Source: Actinoplanes auranticolor
GTDB taxonomy: Bacteria > Actinomycetota > Actinomycetes > Mycobacteriales > Micromonosporaceae
Assembly (NCBI RefSeq): GCF_018332655.1
Contig: NZ_BOQL01000062.1
Coordinates: 1-64,000, forward strand
Length of the DNA: 64,000 nucleotides
Direction: 5' to 3'
In this document: positions 37,201 to 43,726 of the stretch, one piece after another
Numbering within the stretch: the stretch's first letter is position 1
How the letters are laid out: each line of letters starts with the position of its first letter
Made by a program: the position numbers and the translations under genes
Notes under the pieces: model-generated
Told to the model about the DNA's origin: nothing
The model's database searches: none
The model's input: only the letters and a program-made list of their open reading frames with translations

Positions 37201-39230
37201 TCGTCGCCGTCGAACGCGGGCGTGAAACGGCGGACGAACTCCGTGCGGCCGAGGGAAACGATGCTCGAGGCAGAGCGCAGCCCGGCGTCCAGGAGCAGCG
37301 CGGCCGGGATCAGCGAGCCGGCTACCGGGGTCAGTCGCTGCACCGCCCGGAGGGTCGCGGCGACGTCGGCACCGGCGGCTGCCGGCAAGGCGTGCGGATG
37401 CTGCGCCTGGAAGTCGCGCAGCGGTGCCGAGATGTCAAAATCGCGGTGGCGGTCGAGGAAGTCCCGCGTCCGGCGGGCCCACGCCTTCGCCGGTGTGCTG
37501 CTTTCGACCAGGGCGCGGAACACCCGGTCGGGAAATCGCTGCTCGAAGCGGCGGTGCAGTTGCCGGGCATAGCCACGCAGCCCGGGACCGGCGGTGCCCG
37601 GCACGTCGGCGTCCCGCAGCCAGGTCTCCCACTGCTCGGTGGTCCAGCCCGCGAGGTCCGCCGACGACCGGATCTCGCGGCCGTCGAACAGGCGATGCAG
37701 GGCACGCGCCAGATCCACGTCGAGGCCCGCGGTGTCGGTGACGTCGAGGAGGAATCGCAGCGCGGGGTCGGCGTCCGGGTGACCGGCCGGGTCGAGCAGG
37801 TCCGCACCGAGGGTGTGCCGGGCATCCGCGTCATCGACCCTGAGCGCGAGGAGGTCCGCCAGCGAGCCTCGGCCGAAGTCCCGCGCCGCGGTCTCCCCGC
37901 GCAGCGCATGCAGGGCGGTGCGCTGCGTCTCGGCGGCGTGGGACAGGACCGAGCGGGACACGTCGCCACGCTCGACGGCCTGGCGCAGGGCCTCGGCGGG
38001 CATCGTCGGCCCGCGGGTCGCGGCGAGGGCGAATGCCGAGGCCTCGTCGATGCCCAGCCGTTCGGCCAGGCGCGGGGTCTCGGCGTACCTGACGAGGGTC
38101 TCGACCGGCACTGCCGTGCGCTCGGCGAGATAGGCGATGTCGTCCGCGGTGAGCTCGCCCGCGGGAGCGGCACCCGGCCCGCCGAGCAGGTCGTACACCG
38201 AGCGCCGGACGCGATCGTAGAGCGATGGCGCGCCCACCGAGGTGGCGGGCAGGACCACGATCGGTGCCCGGCTCTCCACCAGCGGCGTCTCATGCTCGTC
38301 GAACACGACGATCCGAAGATCAGGGGAGCGGGCGGCGAGCAGGGCGGCCGTATCGTAGGTTAGCGTGCAGCTCCCGGTGTCGTCGGTGACCGACCAGGTC
38401 AGGACCTGCGTCGTTCGTAAGGTGACCTCGACGAGCCAGGTCCGGACGCCCGGGACCGGCCGGCCGTCGGCCAACCGCACGAAGCCGTCGATCGACGTGG
38501 ACCCGGCCCGCTGGTCGGGACCGCTCCGATAGGCGTGCACGCGCAGCGGGGCGCCGGGCCGCCAGGGTTGCAGGAGCGGCGTTCGGCCCTGGTCGGTGCC
38601 GTGCCGCCAGGAGAACCACACCGCCTCGGGCGCGCCGTCCAGGACCAACCGGAACCGGCCGTCACCGTCCATGACCGCGCTGCCGACGTGCCGTTGCAGC
38701 TGATCGTCCGCATAGGCGTCGATGGCGATGGCGGTCGTGTCACTCCAGAGTGCGGGTGCGACCACCGTGCCCGGCACGGCCGGACCAGAGATCTGCGGCC
38801 GGATCACCGGCATCGGTGCCCCGACCGGCGCCGGCCCTTCAAGGGGCGGTGGCGCCGGCAGCTCGGCAGGCGTCTCCGCCGGGCGTGGCAGCACCTGGAA
38901 CGAGGCACGTTCGCCCGCCCGCAACTCCGGGCGTGGCCGAGCGCCGGCGCACCGCAGGTACACCTCGTACTCGATCAAAGTCGATGGGGGCAGCGCCGGG
39001 AACGTCGCCGTGTAGTACGCCGCCTCGTTCCCGCTGTGACTGTGCAGCAGCCGGAGGCGCTGCCACGGGCCACCCTGCCGGCGATAGCGCAGGTGAACGA
39101 CTGGGTCCACCGCGCTCGCGGAGATCCCGACGGTGACGCCCGGCGCAGCCGTGTGTTCGATACCCGCGGGTGCCGGGGCGTCCGCCGTACCGAACCAGAT
39201 GTCGACGTCGCCAAGCCTGTATCGCGGCAT
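28233..39230 (-). CDS. Tc toxin A subunit (VRP1 / neuraminidase-like / TcB-binding), very long
   Basis: 3665 residues, against about 2400-2500 for typical TcA. The ATG at 39230 has GGAAAGG eight bases upstream. Residues 1-330 are an extension with beta-sandwich features (HLRYRRQGGPWQRLRLL, GFVRLADGRPVPGVRTWLVE). A VRP1-type helical shell segment lies near 745-800 (CSCSDCRSVFGPAAYLFDLL). A beta-rich insertion spans about 1610-1780. The neuraminidase-like region near 2030 has RLYRLWEANRRVWVNPENWI. The pore-forming, coiled-coil and TcB-binding part follows from about 3000. TcA forms a pentameric injector that docks the TcB-C cocoon and pushes the toxin through a membrane. Second gene of the encapsulin-Tc operon. 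Confidence 0.9.
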   Translation of the reverse strand: MPRYRLGDVDIWFGTADAPAPAGIEHTAAPGVTVGISASAVDPVVHLRYRRQGGPWQRLRLLHSHSGNEAAYYTATFPALPPSTLIEYEVYLRCAGARPRPELRAGERASFQVLPRPAETPAELPAPPPLEGPAPVGAPMPVIRPQISGPAVPGTVVAPALWSDTTAIAIDAYADDQLQRHVGSAVMDGDGRFRLVLDGAPEAVWFSWRHGTDQGRTPLLQPWRPGAPLRVHAYRSGPDQRAGSTSIDGFVRLADGRPVPGVRTWLVEVTLRTTQVLTWSVTDDTGSCTLTYDTAALLAARSPDLRIVVFDEHETPLVESRAPIVVLPATSVGAPSLYDRVRRSVYDLLGGPGAAPAGELTADDIAYLAERTAVPVETLVRYAETPRLAERLGIDEASAFALAATRGPTMPAEALRQAVERGDVSRSVLSHAAETQRTALHALRGETAARDFGRGSLADLLALRVDDADARHTLGADLLDPAGHPDADPALRFLLDVTDTAGLDVDLARALHRLFDGREIRSSADLAGWTTEQWETWLRDADVPGTAGPGLRGYARQLHRRFEQRFPDRVFRALVESSTPAKAWARRTRDFLDRHRDFDISAPLRDFQAQHPHALPAAAGADVAATLRAVQRLTPVAGSLIPAALLLDAGLRSASSIVSLGRTEFVRRFTPAFDGDDADAAAAYGRARRRAALASYTHAALSNDFHRAWFVAPERTGLTDRQRRQAVDELGLGSQTDLELTWDRLFGASQRSFCSCSDCRSVFGPAAYLFDLLVFLRRFTADPDAGGESLLTHFAARRPDVPLVRLSCANTTIEVPHIDLVNELLGDLVAAAEPPPDDTPVDECGCRDDEEPQEPPIPDDQGTPSSDACAAPERESAGTSAERRALPQNEPGATVLARLSGATYPWPLPYDYARDRARSARDQLDPPGQDLALDIWRFATSAPDAPDDAAIRALAAHTLDLGPAEYRLLVRPPHRIAGSWGPEVAAAAVAGTGPSVAALERAGVPDYATLEAALDTRYVRAPDAASPASIALLPLDSCDLETLRLVVDRPHFCAVLQRLSQFERLRRHLGWTAEQLDEALRWAGPRLEPKTLDALGLLRFLQLRLGLGPDVLLALFRDPEPTPPVTLRARGARSPFEALFGSATFDPPDPGTYGVGGGELADLLSAQIDQRVAAGLDAIRVAFARGFVAELSGPAAIMAAPDPAAAFRSSVSAVFRVARLADALRLSTDELVDLIDLQGLRPLPRQGDSMSPQERLRDAVALVDLAERAGRWPLEIAEARYIVTADPAPPLSPSATQAGLELLKLHRDLTAADATAQPGPSDVRTALRADLAELLSNVRLVTATGRPPESAVDRLTRLLTWSVVLPHLEAEARGLLPAAVTDGWEPQLYTAAEHAGAASAWTAALDSLADPLAVWLQQELRAAAPTPGAGEVPASPTMTFIAVVQALRGIAAVTISGPGTDDLTVLADALRAFAAPSGVVLSDPDARAWAARCRDDAVAHLAQRLDDWQLLAARRVRPRLLAARRRLRSEQLVVQWVMRTFLVEEGTATMLLHRLGDPADPARSLLRAMVAEDGSTPRLAESFTTARYADVPAVGPVPAPGAEAVEAVRERLEPSLSFDWSAVPPPTAIDPANFNVVLSAAVPIARLRTAGQPVRLLVETDGRVQVSLRAGTVTRVVLDGDAAGRIGRLDADRAELSNFLTELGSAPPGVVTLRISYTGRSDTGAAAGQPGAHCLRVFVSSGSGSFDDLRPGTLTAGLLRLDKAARLVRGVRLPTSAWTAFAAPADATRRIDLNTLPLETGTWAVPWRRLLALEELWKRQDGVEAPARWLALVTGGQVPVTSLPSLLNLAPQEVDGVLKLLGATPADDNVAVVAGTDCVYLVDALHLADRARRIGLPVRAVARWTTATADEIYQWSLAALRSRYPEDEWLAAAARIHDPVRERLRDAQVTWLTTRAGTAAFPSAEAISSHLFTDVQMTACMPTSRIQFAYAAVQRFVDAARLGYDIGPARGDQQDSFDREWDWRRLYRLWEANRRVWVNPENWIEPDVRPDKTALFRRLEEDLLAGPLTSESAEQALAGYVAGLVEVARPEILAIVDQQELIDFDSPLGFRDPDLRGTHVFARSRTLPQKLFYRRRLPHPDGRWTAWEQLDIELEGSHYLAVVAFGRLRLICAQMAAASTAEQDRCEPGTTDADSPTYEVSLAWIDRRHGRWSAVSRSDRFRFTVPLDDPPSGEQLWTKFPASQFPTVDIDPTDRIKRIGVQVFWGPDGIEQDSRLTAAIVDTSGGADAEIGFLKPTDGYYRTNGWWLFANDIPSRIDAEQITRVKLIWEPRLFAGSNDDVHLTRFMVYFRDGAGHLLHSSSVTAGTGREANGNANSLTIPFTMVWNRTFEGTLDKPIDLGAVSPTVSNFDIDYDLLPRTVDLSHAVRIEARSTDADSLTIELHSTNHTRTGRIRPRFRLKPDVVTWMPEVKDRWPSGWVTGDELCFPYHTVPQPVSTLRLFADGTVTQESASTADPGQHPGTVPEGQLMVSTAPDGHHRVHGDDRILARTPGPYQLSVPRDVSVSGGSTPKIVDESSAAAIGRTLFVERAGNGTPTGRPAAAGDLPPTLNSLRLALTGKPLPMVTSSRPGPGGTGWVPDLIEPADDPAGWSFRSFWHPHATGFLRVLESRGTPRLLRFENQELTTGSDLDTAEVDFFASYQPTQSVSLPWPRADVDFSVDGAYADYNWELFFHAPLLIAQRLSEAGRFEEAERWFRFLFDPTKLRPGAAPWEAFQTKPLREATVQRVQDMLDLLLHGTVSPEFEAQIERLNRYPYQPHLIARGRVSAYAMALVMRYLDHLIREGDALFRSAYNGDNRTNLEIASTRYDLAVRLLGERREALPERTNAGAASCFASLADESETPAELWDPVIEVESSLGGQDLPDDPLPHDGAGVPRLYFCVPHNDRLAGYWSVLADRLVKLRSCRDIEGVSRALSLYGRRIDPGLLVQATAEGLDLDVLLGRLSAPAPAFRFRSLAARANAACDRARQFGDALLSAIEKRDAEELGRLRGKHEIALLEAGTDLRAEQLQEAEASRDALLRNKENAERRQAYYATRARVSPGEKAEGRALTAAGVSDTKGAAAARAAADWAWVPSVELFAEGGAGYPGGAFVRAGGVSRYTVGGQTLVQVHRNNAEAQAADAAAGRVEAAQLGRQAGFDRRGEEWQHQEALASGDIQQLDRQVTAAQIRVLICELERDNQGVQLDNAKATDAFIRDKFSNAQLYRWTESRLTQLHYQQYRMAHELASLAQAALVRELGLADQPPVPDTWNPTHRGIGAAADLAVELERWERQYVQAWRREHEKTKQYSLAERQPLALLELVQRGECTFQIREHELDEDEPGDYFRRLRTVALDVACIRGSHTPVNARLTLLRSSIRLAPHTASDAAAYPREEGPAGAGDERFRDDPGGSEHIVTSSGIADDGLFDNGDGGEALRPFEGSGAISVWRLELDPATNHFDRDTVSNVVVRLQYTSRAGGELAAAAAREARAVRLAARPEVVMLPLDLLDSSEWHRFVAAGADGHDLRIRIEDRHVPYRLLPVNRIVGTDLYFALPADEDLRIEGAATVGAVTEPAELGPRADDRRPPLPIRRLSLREPLRFGVDRRIRLGAGSGVPRRGWLACWVKAP

Positions 39231-39284
39231 GCAAACAGCCTTTCCGGCACGGATGCCCGTCCACCAGCGGCGCTTGTCCGGCTG

Positions 39285-40073
39285 CTATGCCTCCGCGTCC
39301 GCTTGCGCCAGCCGGAGCACGACGACCGAGAAGGTCTGCTTGAAGCGCGTCAGGAAACGCTCGTAGAGGCGGAACTCCCGGGTCTCTCCCTGACCGATCC
39401 GCAGGAACTCCAAGGTCGGAGGTTCCCCCACCGCTCGGTCGATCTCGTCTCCGCCGAGCGACAGCACCAGAGCCTCGTCGTCCGGCAGCACACCCGACCG
39501 GTGCACCGGCCCGCCCTCGAGCAGGCCCTCGACCGCCTTGAGCGGGAAGTCGGCCGCACCGGGTCCCCGGGTGTGCAACTGGGTGTAGACCTCCTGCCCG
39601 GCGACGATCACGTACCCGTTGCGATAGCCCTGACTGTCCAGGGCGGCCACGGCGCGTGCGACCGCGGCCACCAGCCCGTCGGGGAACGGCTGCTGGACGT
39701 CGATCGGAGCGTGGAACCCGTCCCCGCCCCGCAGGACGGCGTCCCGGATCGCCGTACGGAAGACCGCCTCGTCGTCCTCGCGGGCGAGTTGCTGAGCGGC
39801 CCGGCGCGCGCGCAGACGCGCGTTGGAAAGATCCGCGTCCTCGGTCTGGAGCTTGGTGAGAAAGAAGTCCTCGGAGAGCTCCCGCAAGGGCTCGTGCTCT
39901 TCGTCGATGGTGCCGTTGACGTAGTCCAAGCGGTTCCTCGCCACGGTCCGGACGGTGGCCGCAAGTGCTTGCTCCGGGATCACCTTGTGGGAGAGGCGGG
40001 AGTTCTCGATCTCGGTGTCGACAGCCTCTTCGATCTGGCTTCGCTGAGCATCGGTCCAATTGAGTCCGGTCAT
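39285..40073 (-). CDS. Encapsulin-like (HK97-fold) shell protein
   Basis: 262 residues, close to the roughly 265 of family-1 encapsulins (linocin M18-like). Order and motifs follow that family. An N-terminal helix (WTDAQRSQIEEAVDTEI) comes first, then the DLS...ARRAAQQLAREDDEAVF spine helix that in encapsulins reads near 'ED.ViFrG'. Next is DGLVAAVARAVAALDSQGYR with strand YVIVAGQEVYTQL, then FPLKAVEGLLEGGPVHRSG, EALVLSLGGDEIDRAVGE, and a C-terminal EFRLYERFLTRFKQTFSVVV. Encapsulins self-assemble into nanocompartments. No usual cargo gene (Dyp peroxidase, ferritin-like) is adjacent. The neighbours downstream are TcA and TcB-C, 54 bases away on the same strand. It could instead be an HK97-fold relative with another role. 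Confidence 0.72.
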   Translation of the reverse strand: MTGLNWTDAQRSQIEEAVDTEIENSRLSHKVIPEQALAATVRTVARNRLDYVNGTIDEEHEPLRELSEDFFLTKLQTEDADLSNARLRARRAAQQLAREDDEAVFRTAIRDAVLRGGDGFHAPIDVQQPFPDGLVAAVARAVAALDSQGYRNGYVIVAGQEVYTQLHTRGPGAADFPLKAVEGLLEGGPVHRSGVLPDDEALVLSLGGDEIDRAVGEPPTLEFLRIGQGETREFRLYERFLTRFKQTFSVVVLRLAQADAEA

Positions 40074-40105
40074 CGGTGAGGTCCCTTTCCGCTGTGCCGA
40101 CGATG

Positions 40106-40147
40106 GTCACCCGCGGACCGTCACCGTGCCGTCACGACCCCGTCACC
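40106..40147 (-). promoter_or_regulatory. Array of four GTGAC direct repeats before the encapsulin-Tc operon
   Basis: On the plus strand GTCAC occurs at 40106, 40120, 40131 and 40142, giving periods of 14, 11 and 11. Read toward the encapsulin gene the units are GGTGACGGGGT, CGTGACGGCAC, GGTGACGG and GGTGACC. The proximal edge is 33 bases from the ATG at 40073, the same distance as the boxes at 2925 and 3674 from their genes. The array lies in the divergent gap with the SARP gene at 40275. A TTGACC near 40214 could serve as -35 for that gene. Confidence 0.6.
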
Positions 40148-40274
40148 CCTGTCCACCGACCGGGTGGAGCACGGACCCCGAGATCGCGTCGAGTCGGCCT
40201 GGCGACTGTTGGGTTGACCTCGCGGTCCGCGACGGCGAACGTACGGGGGCGTGCGTCTCTGCCCGGGGGTTGCG

Positions 40275-41060
40275 ATGCTGGTTCAGTCACCACACACTGC
40301 CGCCCTCGGAGTCGGATCACGCCCCGATGCCGAGCAACCGATCTCGGGCCGCAGCTACTACGTCCGCCTGCTCGATGGCTTCTGCCTGGAAGAGGACGGA
40401 CACCCCCTGGCAGCGCCCAAGGCGGTACGCCGGCTGATGGCTTTCGTGGGAGTCCGGGGCCGGACCAGCCGGAGTGAGATCTCCGGCAACCTGTGGCCCG
40501 ATGTCTCCGAGACGAAGGCCCAGGCCTGCCTCCGGACGACGCTGTGGCGGCTGCGGCAGACCGCCCAGGAACCCATCGTCGTCGGCGACGAGACGCTCTC
40601 GCTCGCATCCGTCGTCACGGTCGACCTTTCGGCCTTCGTGACATCGGCCCAACGCGCCCTGGAACACGTGTCCCGGGGCCCGGATTCGGCACAACGGCAG
40701 ACCGTCGAACACAGCATGGTGGACGTCGGTGAGCTGCTACCGGGGTGGTACGACGACTGGGTGTTGTTCGAGCGGGAGCGCCTGCGTCAACTTCAGCTGC
40801 ACGCCCTGGAGGCGATAGCACTGCGGCTGACGGCGGAGGGATGCCACGCCCAGGCCGTCGAAGCCGCTCTGGCCGCCGTTCGGCTGGAGCCGCTACGGGA
40901 AAGCGCCGTCCGCGTGCTGATCATCGCGCACCGCGCGGAGCACAACATCGTCGAGGCGGTGCGGTGCTACCGACAATTCCACGACCAGTTGCACCGAGAA
41001 CTCGGCGTCACGCCCACCGCAGAACTGACCCGCTTGACATTCGGTGTCACCGGTCTATGA
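40275..41060 (+). CDS. Second small SARP-type transcriptional activator
   Basis: 261 residues from the ATG at 40275, which has a G-run six bases upstream; a GTG at 40251 is an alternative. It has an OmpR-like winged helix (VRLLDGFCLEEDGHPLAAPK, ACLRTTLWRLRQ) followed by a BTAD domain (RLEPLRESAVRVLIIAHRA, VRCYRQFHDQLHRELGVTP). It has the same architecture and clear similarity to the SARP at 2974, so the two are paralogues. It is divergent from the encapsulin-Tc operon, with the GTGAC repeat array between them, and is the likely direct activator of the toxin genes (inference). Confidence 0.88.
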   Translation: MLVQSPHTAALGVGSRPDAEQPISGRSYYVRLLDGFCLEEDGHPLAAPKAVRRLMAFVGVRGRTSRSEISGNLWPDVSETKAQACLRTTLWRLRQTAQEPIVVGDETLSLASVVTVDLSAFVTSAQRALEHVSRGPDSAQRQTVEHSMVDVGELLPGWYDDWVLFERERLRQLQLHALEAIALRLTAEGCHAQAVEAALAAVRLEPLRESAVRVLIIAHRAEHNIVEAVRCYRQFHDQLHRELGVTPTAELTRLTFGVTGL

Positions 41061-41147
41061 GAGTTTGTCCACTGCCTTTCGGAGACCTGCACGGGCGCCG
41101 TTGCGTTGTCGGATTGATGGACGCGTTGAACCGCGGCTCTACCGAGC

Positions 41148-41640
41148 TCAGACTGCCCGGGCGAGCTCTGTGAACGCCGCGGTCACCCGCACGGCGGGCG
41201 TGGCATCGATACCGAGCTCGTAGTGGCCGCGGCGGAGGTTCTGTATGAAGGCGTGCCCGGCGATGATCACCTGCGCTGTCCGATCGATTTGCAACCCGCG
41301 CATCGGTCGTAGTCGCTGCTGGAGCTTACTGTGATCAGCTTCTATCAGGTTGTTCGCATACTGCTCGACGTGGTGCCACGCCGACGGGATCAGCTCGGCG
41401 AGCACGGCCGGATAGATCGCCGGCGCGTCGGTGACCACCTTATTCGGCCTAACCTTCAGCATGCTCAGTGCCCGCCGGAAGAGCCGACGGGCAGCCTCGG
41501 CATCCCGACGTGGCGAGACCAGCACGTCGATGATCTGCCCAAACTGGTCGACCACGCGGTAGACGTACCGCCAAACACCGTTGACCTTGACGTACGTCTC
41601 ATCGACATACCACCTGTTGCCAGGGGCGCGACGGTTGACT
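41148..41640 (-). pseudogene. IS6-family transposase, N-terminally truncated
   Basis: The frame carries the catalytic core of an IS6-type DDE transposase: RWYVDETYVKVNGVWRYVYR (first Asp), KVVTDAPAIYPAVL (second Asp), NNLIEADHSKLQQRLRPMRG (Glu) and the C-terminal HAFIQNLRRGHYELG. The N-terminal HTH is lost; sequence beyond GNRWYV switches near 41640 to another IS6 fragment in opposite orientation. It ends near 41148. It is probably inactive without the DNA-binding domain. Confidence 0.75.
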
Positions 41641-41971
41641 TCACGCGTGCGCTCCGAATGTTGAAGGTGGTCGCGAGCGAGGTGGTCACTGACGCGGCAC
41701 CGGTCTACCCGGCCGTTCTCGAAGAACTGGTGCTGGCGGCGTGGCACCACGTCGAGCAGTATGCGAACAACCCGATAGAAGCAGACCACCGTCAACTCAA
41801 ACGCCGACTGCGACCAATGCGCGGGCTACAGACCGATCGCACAGCGCGGGTCGTGATCGCCGGGCACGCCTTCCACCAAACCTGCGCCGTGGCCATTACG
41901 ATCTCGCAGTCGACATCAACCCGGCAGCGTGGGTCGCCGCTGCGTTCACCGAACTCGCCGAAGCGAGCTGA
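41640..41971 (+). pseudogene. Second IS6-family transposase remnant, inverted to the first
   Basis: The plus strand reads FTRALRMLKVVASEVVTDAA, AWHHVEQYANNPIEADHRQL and GLQTDRTARVVIAGHAF. After a frameshift near 41885 it continues NLRRGHYDLAVDINPAAW. It includes the second Asp and the Glu of the DDE triad but lacks the first third of the protein. It abuts the first copy head to head, suggesting an inversion or one IS6 element inserting into another. Confidence 0.7.
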
Positions 41972-42124
41972 CGCCTGTCCTCGCGGAGATCGGCGCGTCC
42001 ACCGATGTCGCAACGCAACGGCGCTGGCCTCGCTCGGATACCTCGAGCCGTTCTTGGACGCGCACTCCGGATGGCCTGATTTGTCTCGCGATTATTCGCC
42101 GCGGCGCCGGCGCGGTGATCCGTT

Positions 42125-42305
42125 GACGGGCGAGGCGACCAGCGCCGGGTCGGTGCTTGAGCTTGTCGTGATGGGCCTCGATCGGATTGTTGGCGTTCTG
42201 CTCGACGTGGAGCTACGCCGACGGCACCGGCTCCTCGAGCACGGCCGGATAGACCAGCGCGGCGTCGGTGACGACCGCTGCCGGCGTCATCTTCAAGTCC
42301 GTAGC
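42125..42305 (-). pseudogene. Third, heavily decayed IS6 transposase fragment
   Basis: The minus strand reads KMTPAAVVTDAALVYPAVLE, then EPVPSA, a TAG stop, LHVEQNANNPIEAHHDKLKH. This is the same catalytic segment as the two neighbouring copies, with the Asp in VTDA kept but a stop and several substitutions. No start or end of the gene remains. Bases 41972-42124 and 42306-42490 show nothing further. Confidence 0.55.
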
Positions 42306-42490
42306 GCCCGGGTGACGAGGCACGTTTGACGCTCGTGCCCGGCACCGGGACTGGACTGGGCTGGCCGACCGTGGTGGCCGCGCTGGTCGACGGCTTCAGC
42401 CTCGTCGTCGAATCCCAGCCCTGTGTGCCTCCTGTGCTGCCGCATGCCAATCAAGTTTCATCGCTCGCACTGATGTGCTAAACCATTGCC

Positions 42491-43381
42491 ATGCCGATCA
42501 GATCGCTCAATCACGGAAGCGGAAAAGTCCTCTTCTCGCATGGACCCGTAGACATCATGCCGGGCCCGGGAGGCCATCTGCTCAGGGTCAGCTTCGACGT
42601 CAGCGGTGATTGGCTCAAAGGCTTGGAAGTCGCCCAGACGCTGATCACGGGAGACGTGTGGTGCAACAACAGCCCAGCGTCGCCCTGGGTCGGAGCCCTC
42701 GTGCCACGGGTGCTGACCTTGCGCCCCTTGTCAACCAGTAGCTGGCTCGCAGTGCAGGTGTACGACGACCAGCTTCTGGCTTTGGAGAAAGCGCGCAGTG
42801 ATCAGTCGTTAGACCTTCGCATCGACATCCAGTCGACTCTCCTACACCCCAGCGAAGGTTTCTATCCTGTGGCCGAGGACCAGGTCACAGCGTCCATCGG
42901 TTCGTTCGACTGGGCGAGAGTCCTCGATCGCGTCGGTCTGCAGACCGGCCTTCTGATCCGAGTGGCTGGTCCGTTCGTGGATTCGAACGCACAAGTCGCG
43001 CTCGCCGACAGCATGGAAGATCTGCCCTCCTTGGCTCAGGCAGTGTCGCGGCTGCGTCAAGCACGCGCGCAGCTTGGAGAAGGGCGCTGGGAGCAGTGCA
43101 TCGCGACCTGCCGGCGGGTGCTGGAAAACCTCAAGCGGATCGGGCCGCCGCTACCGACCGCGAAGTCCATTAGGACCCAAGCGGACCCAGAGAAGCTGAA
43201 TGAGGCGGAGCGGTGGGCCGCGCTCTACTACGCCACCGCTGCACTCACTCAGCCCGCGCACCACGATGACACGGTAACGCTCGGCTTCTCGTTCAGCCGG
43301 GAGAAGGCTGAGGCGGTGCTTGCCGCAACGGCGGGCTTGCTGAACGTCTACACCTCAGTTGGCGCTCCGCAGCGCGAGTGA
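42491..43381 (+). CDS. Uncharacterised 296-residue protein
   Basis: Starts MPIRSLNHGSGKVLFSHGPV. Residues 1-165 look mostly beta (LRVSFDVSGDWLKGLEVAQT, WLAVQVYDDQLLALEKAR). The last 110 are helical with ARAQLGEGRWEQCIATCRRV and a C-terminal KAEAVLAATAGLLNVY. No signal peptide, membrane segment or catalytic motif is seen. The two-part beta-then-helical layout resembles uncharacterised proteins found in accessory regions. It stands alone between IS6 debris and a lipoprotein gene. I do not recognise the family. Confidence 0.6.
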   Translation: MPIRSLNHGSGKVLFSHGPVDIMPGPGGHLLRVSFDVSGDWLKGLEVAQTLITGDVWCNNSPASPWVGALVPRVLTLRPLSTSSWLAVQVYDDQLLALEKARSDQSLDLRIDIQSTLLHPSEGFYPVAEDQVTASIGSFDWARVLDRVGLQTGLLIRVAGPFVDSNAQVALADSMEDLPSLAQAVSRLRQARAQLGEGRWEQCIATCRRVLENLKRIGPPLPTAKSIRTQADPEKLNEAERWAALYYATAALTQPAHHDDTVTLGFSFSREKAEAVLAATAGLLNVYTSVGAPQRE

Positions 43382-43675
43382 GCCGAATAACGATGAGGCC
43401 CGCAGCGCCAGGAGAAAGAAGCGGTGCTGCGGGACGGAATCGGGAGCGCGTGCCAAATTCCGGCACGGCTGGCCCTTCGAACCCGCGCGACGACAGCAGA
43501 CACCGCCGGCGCGATGGCGGCGACAAAGTAACGGGGTACCGCCCGGCCTCGAGCCGACTCCGCTAGGTCAGCGACAATCCAAACGGAGGCGGACGGCCAT
43601 GGACGGCCAGCGCCGGGCGGGGAACCGCCGCCCGCGCAGCGTCTCAGCCCTATCTTGGCGGGCCTCCGCCGGTGA
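43382..43675. other. Gap before the lipoprotein gene
   Basis: No gene is supported. Several open frames overlap on both strands without motifs, which is common in GC-rich sequence. The segment directly before 43676 would hold the promoter and ribosome site of the lipoprotein. Confidence 0.4.
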
Positions 43676-43726
43676 ATTTGGCCCAGGAACCGGAAGCCCC
43701 CTGGGCGCTCTGCTCTGCTCCTAGCC

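Noticed and set aside
20527..41060. Contractile injection system (eCIS)
   Set aside because: SARP regulators and toxin genes suggested it, but no sheath, tube, baseplate or AAA ATPase genes are present. The large proteins are clearly Tc A and B-C subunits.
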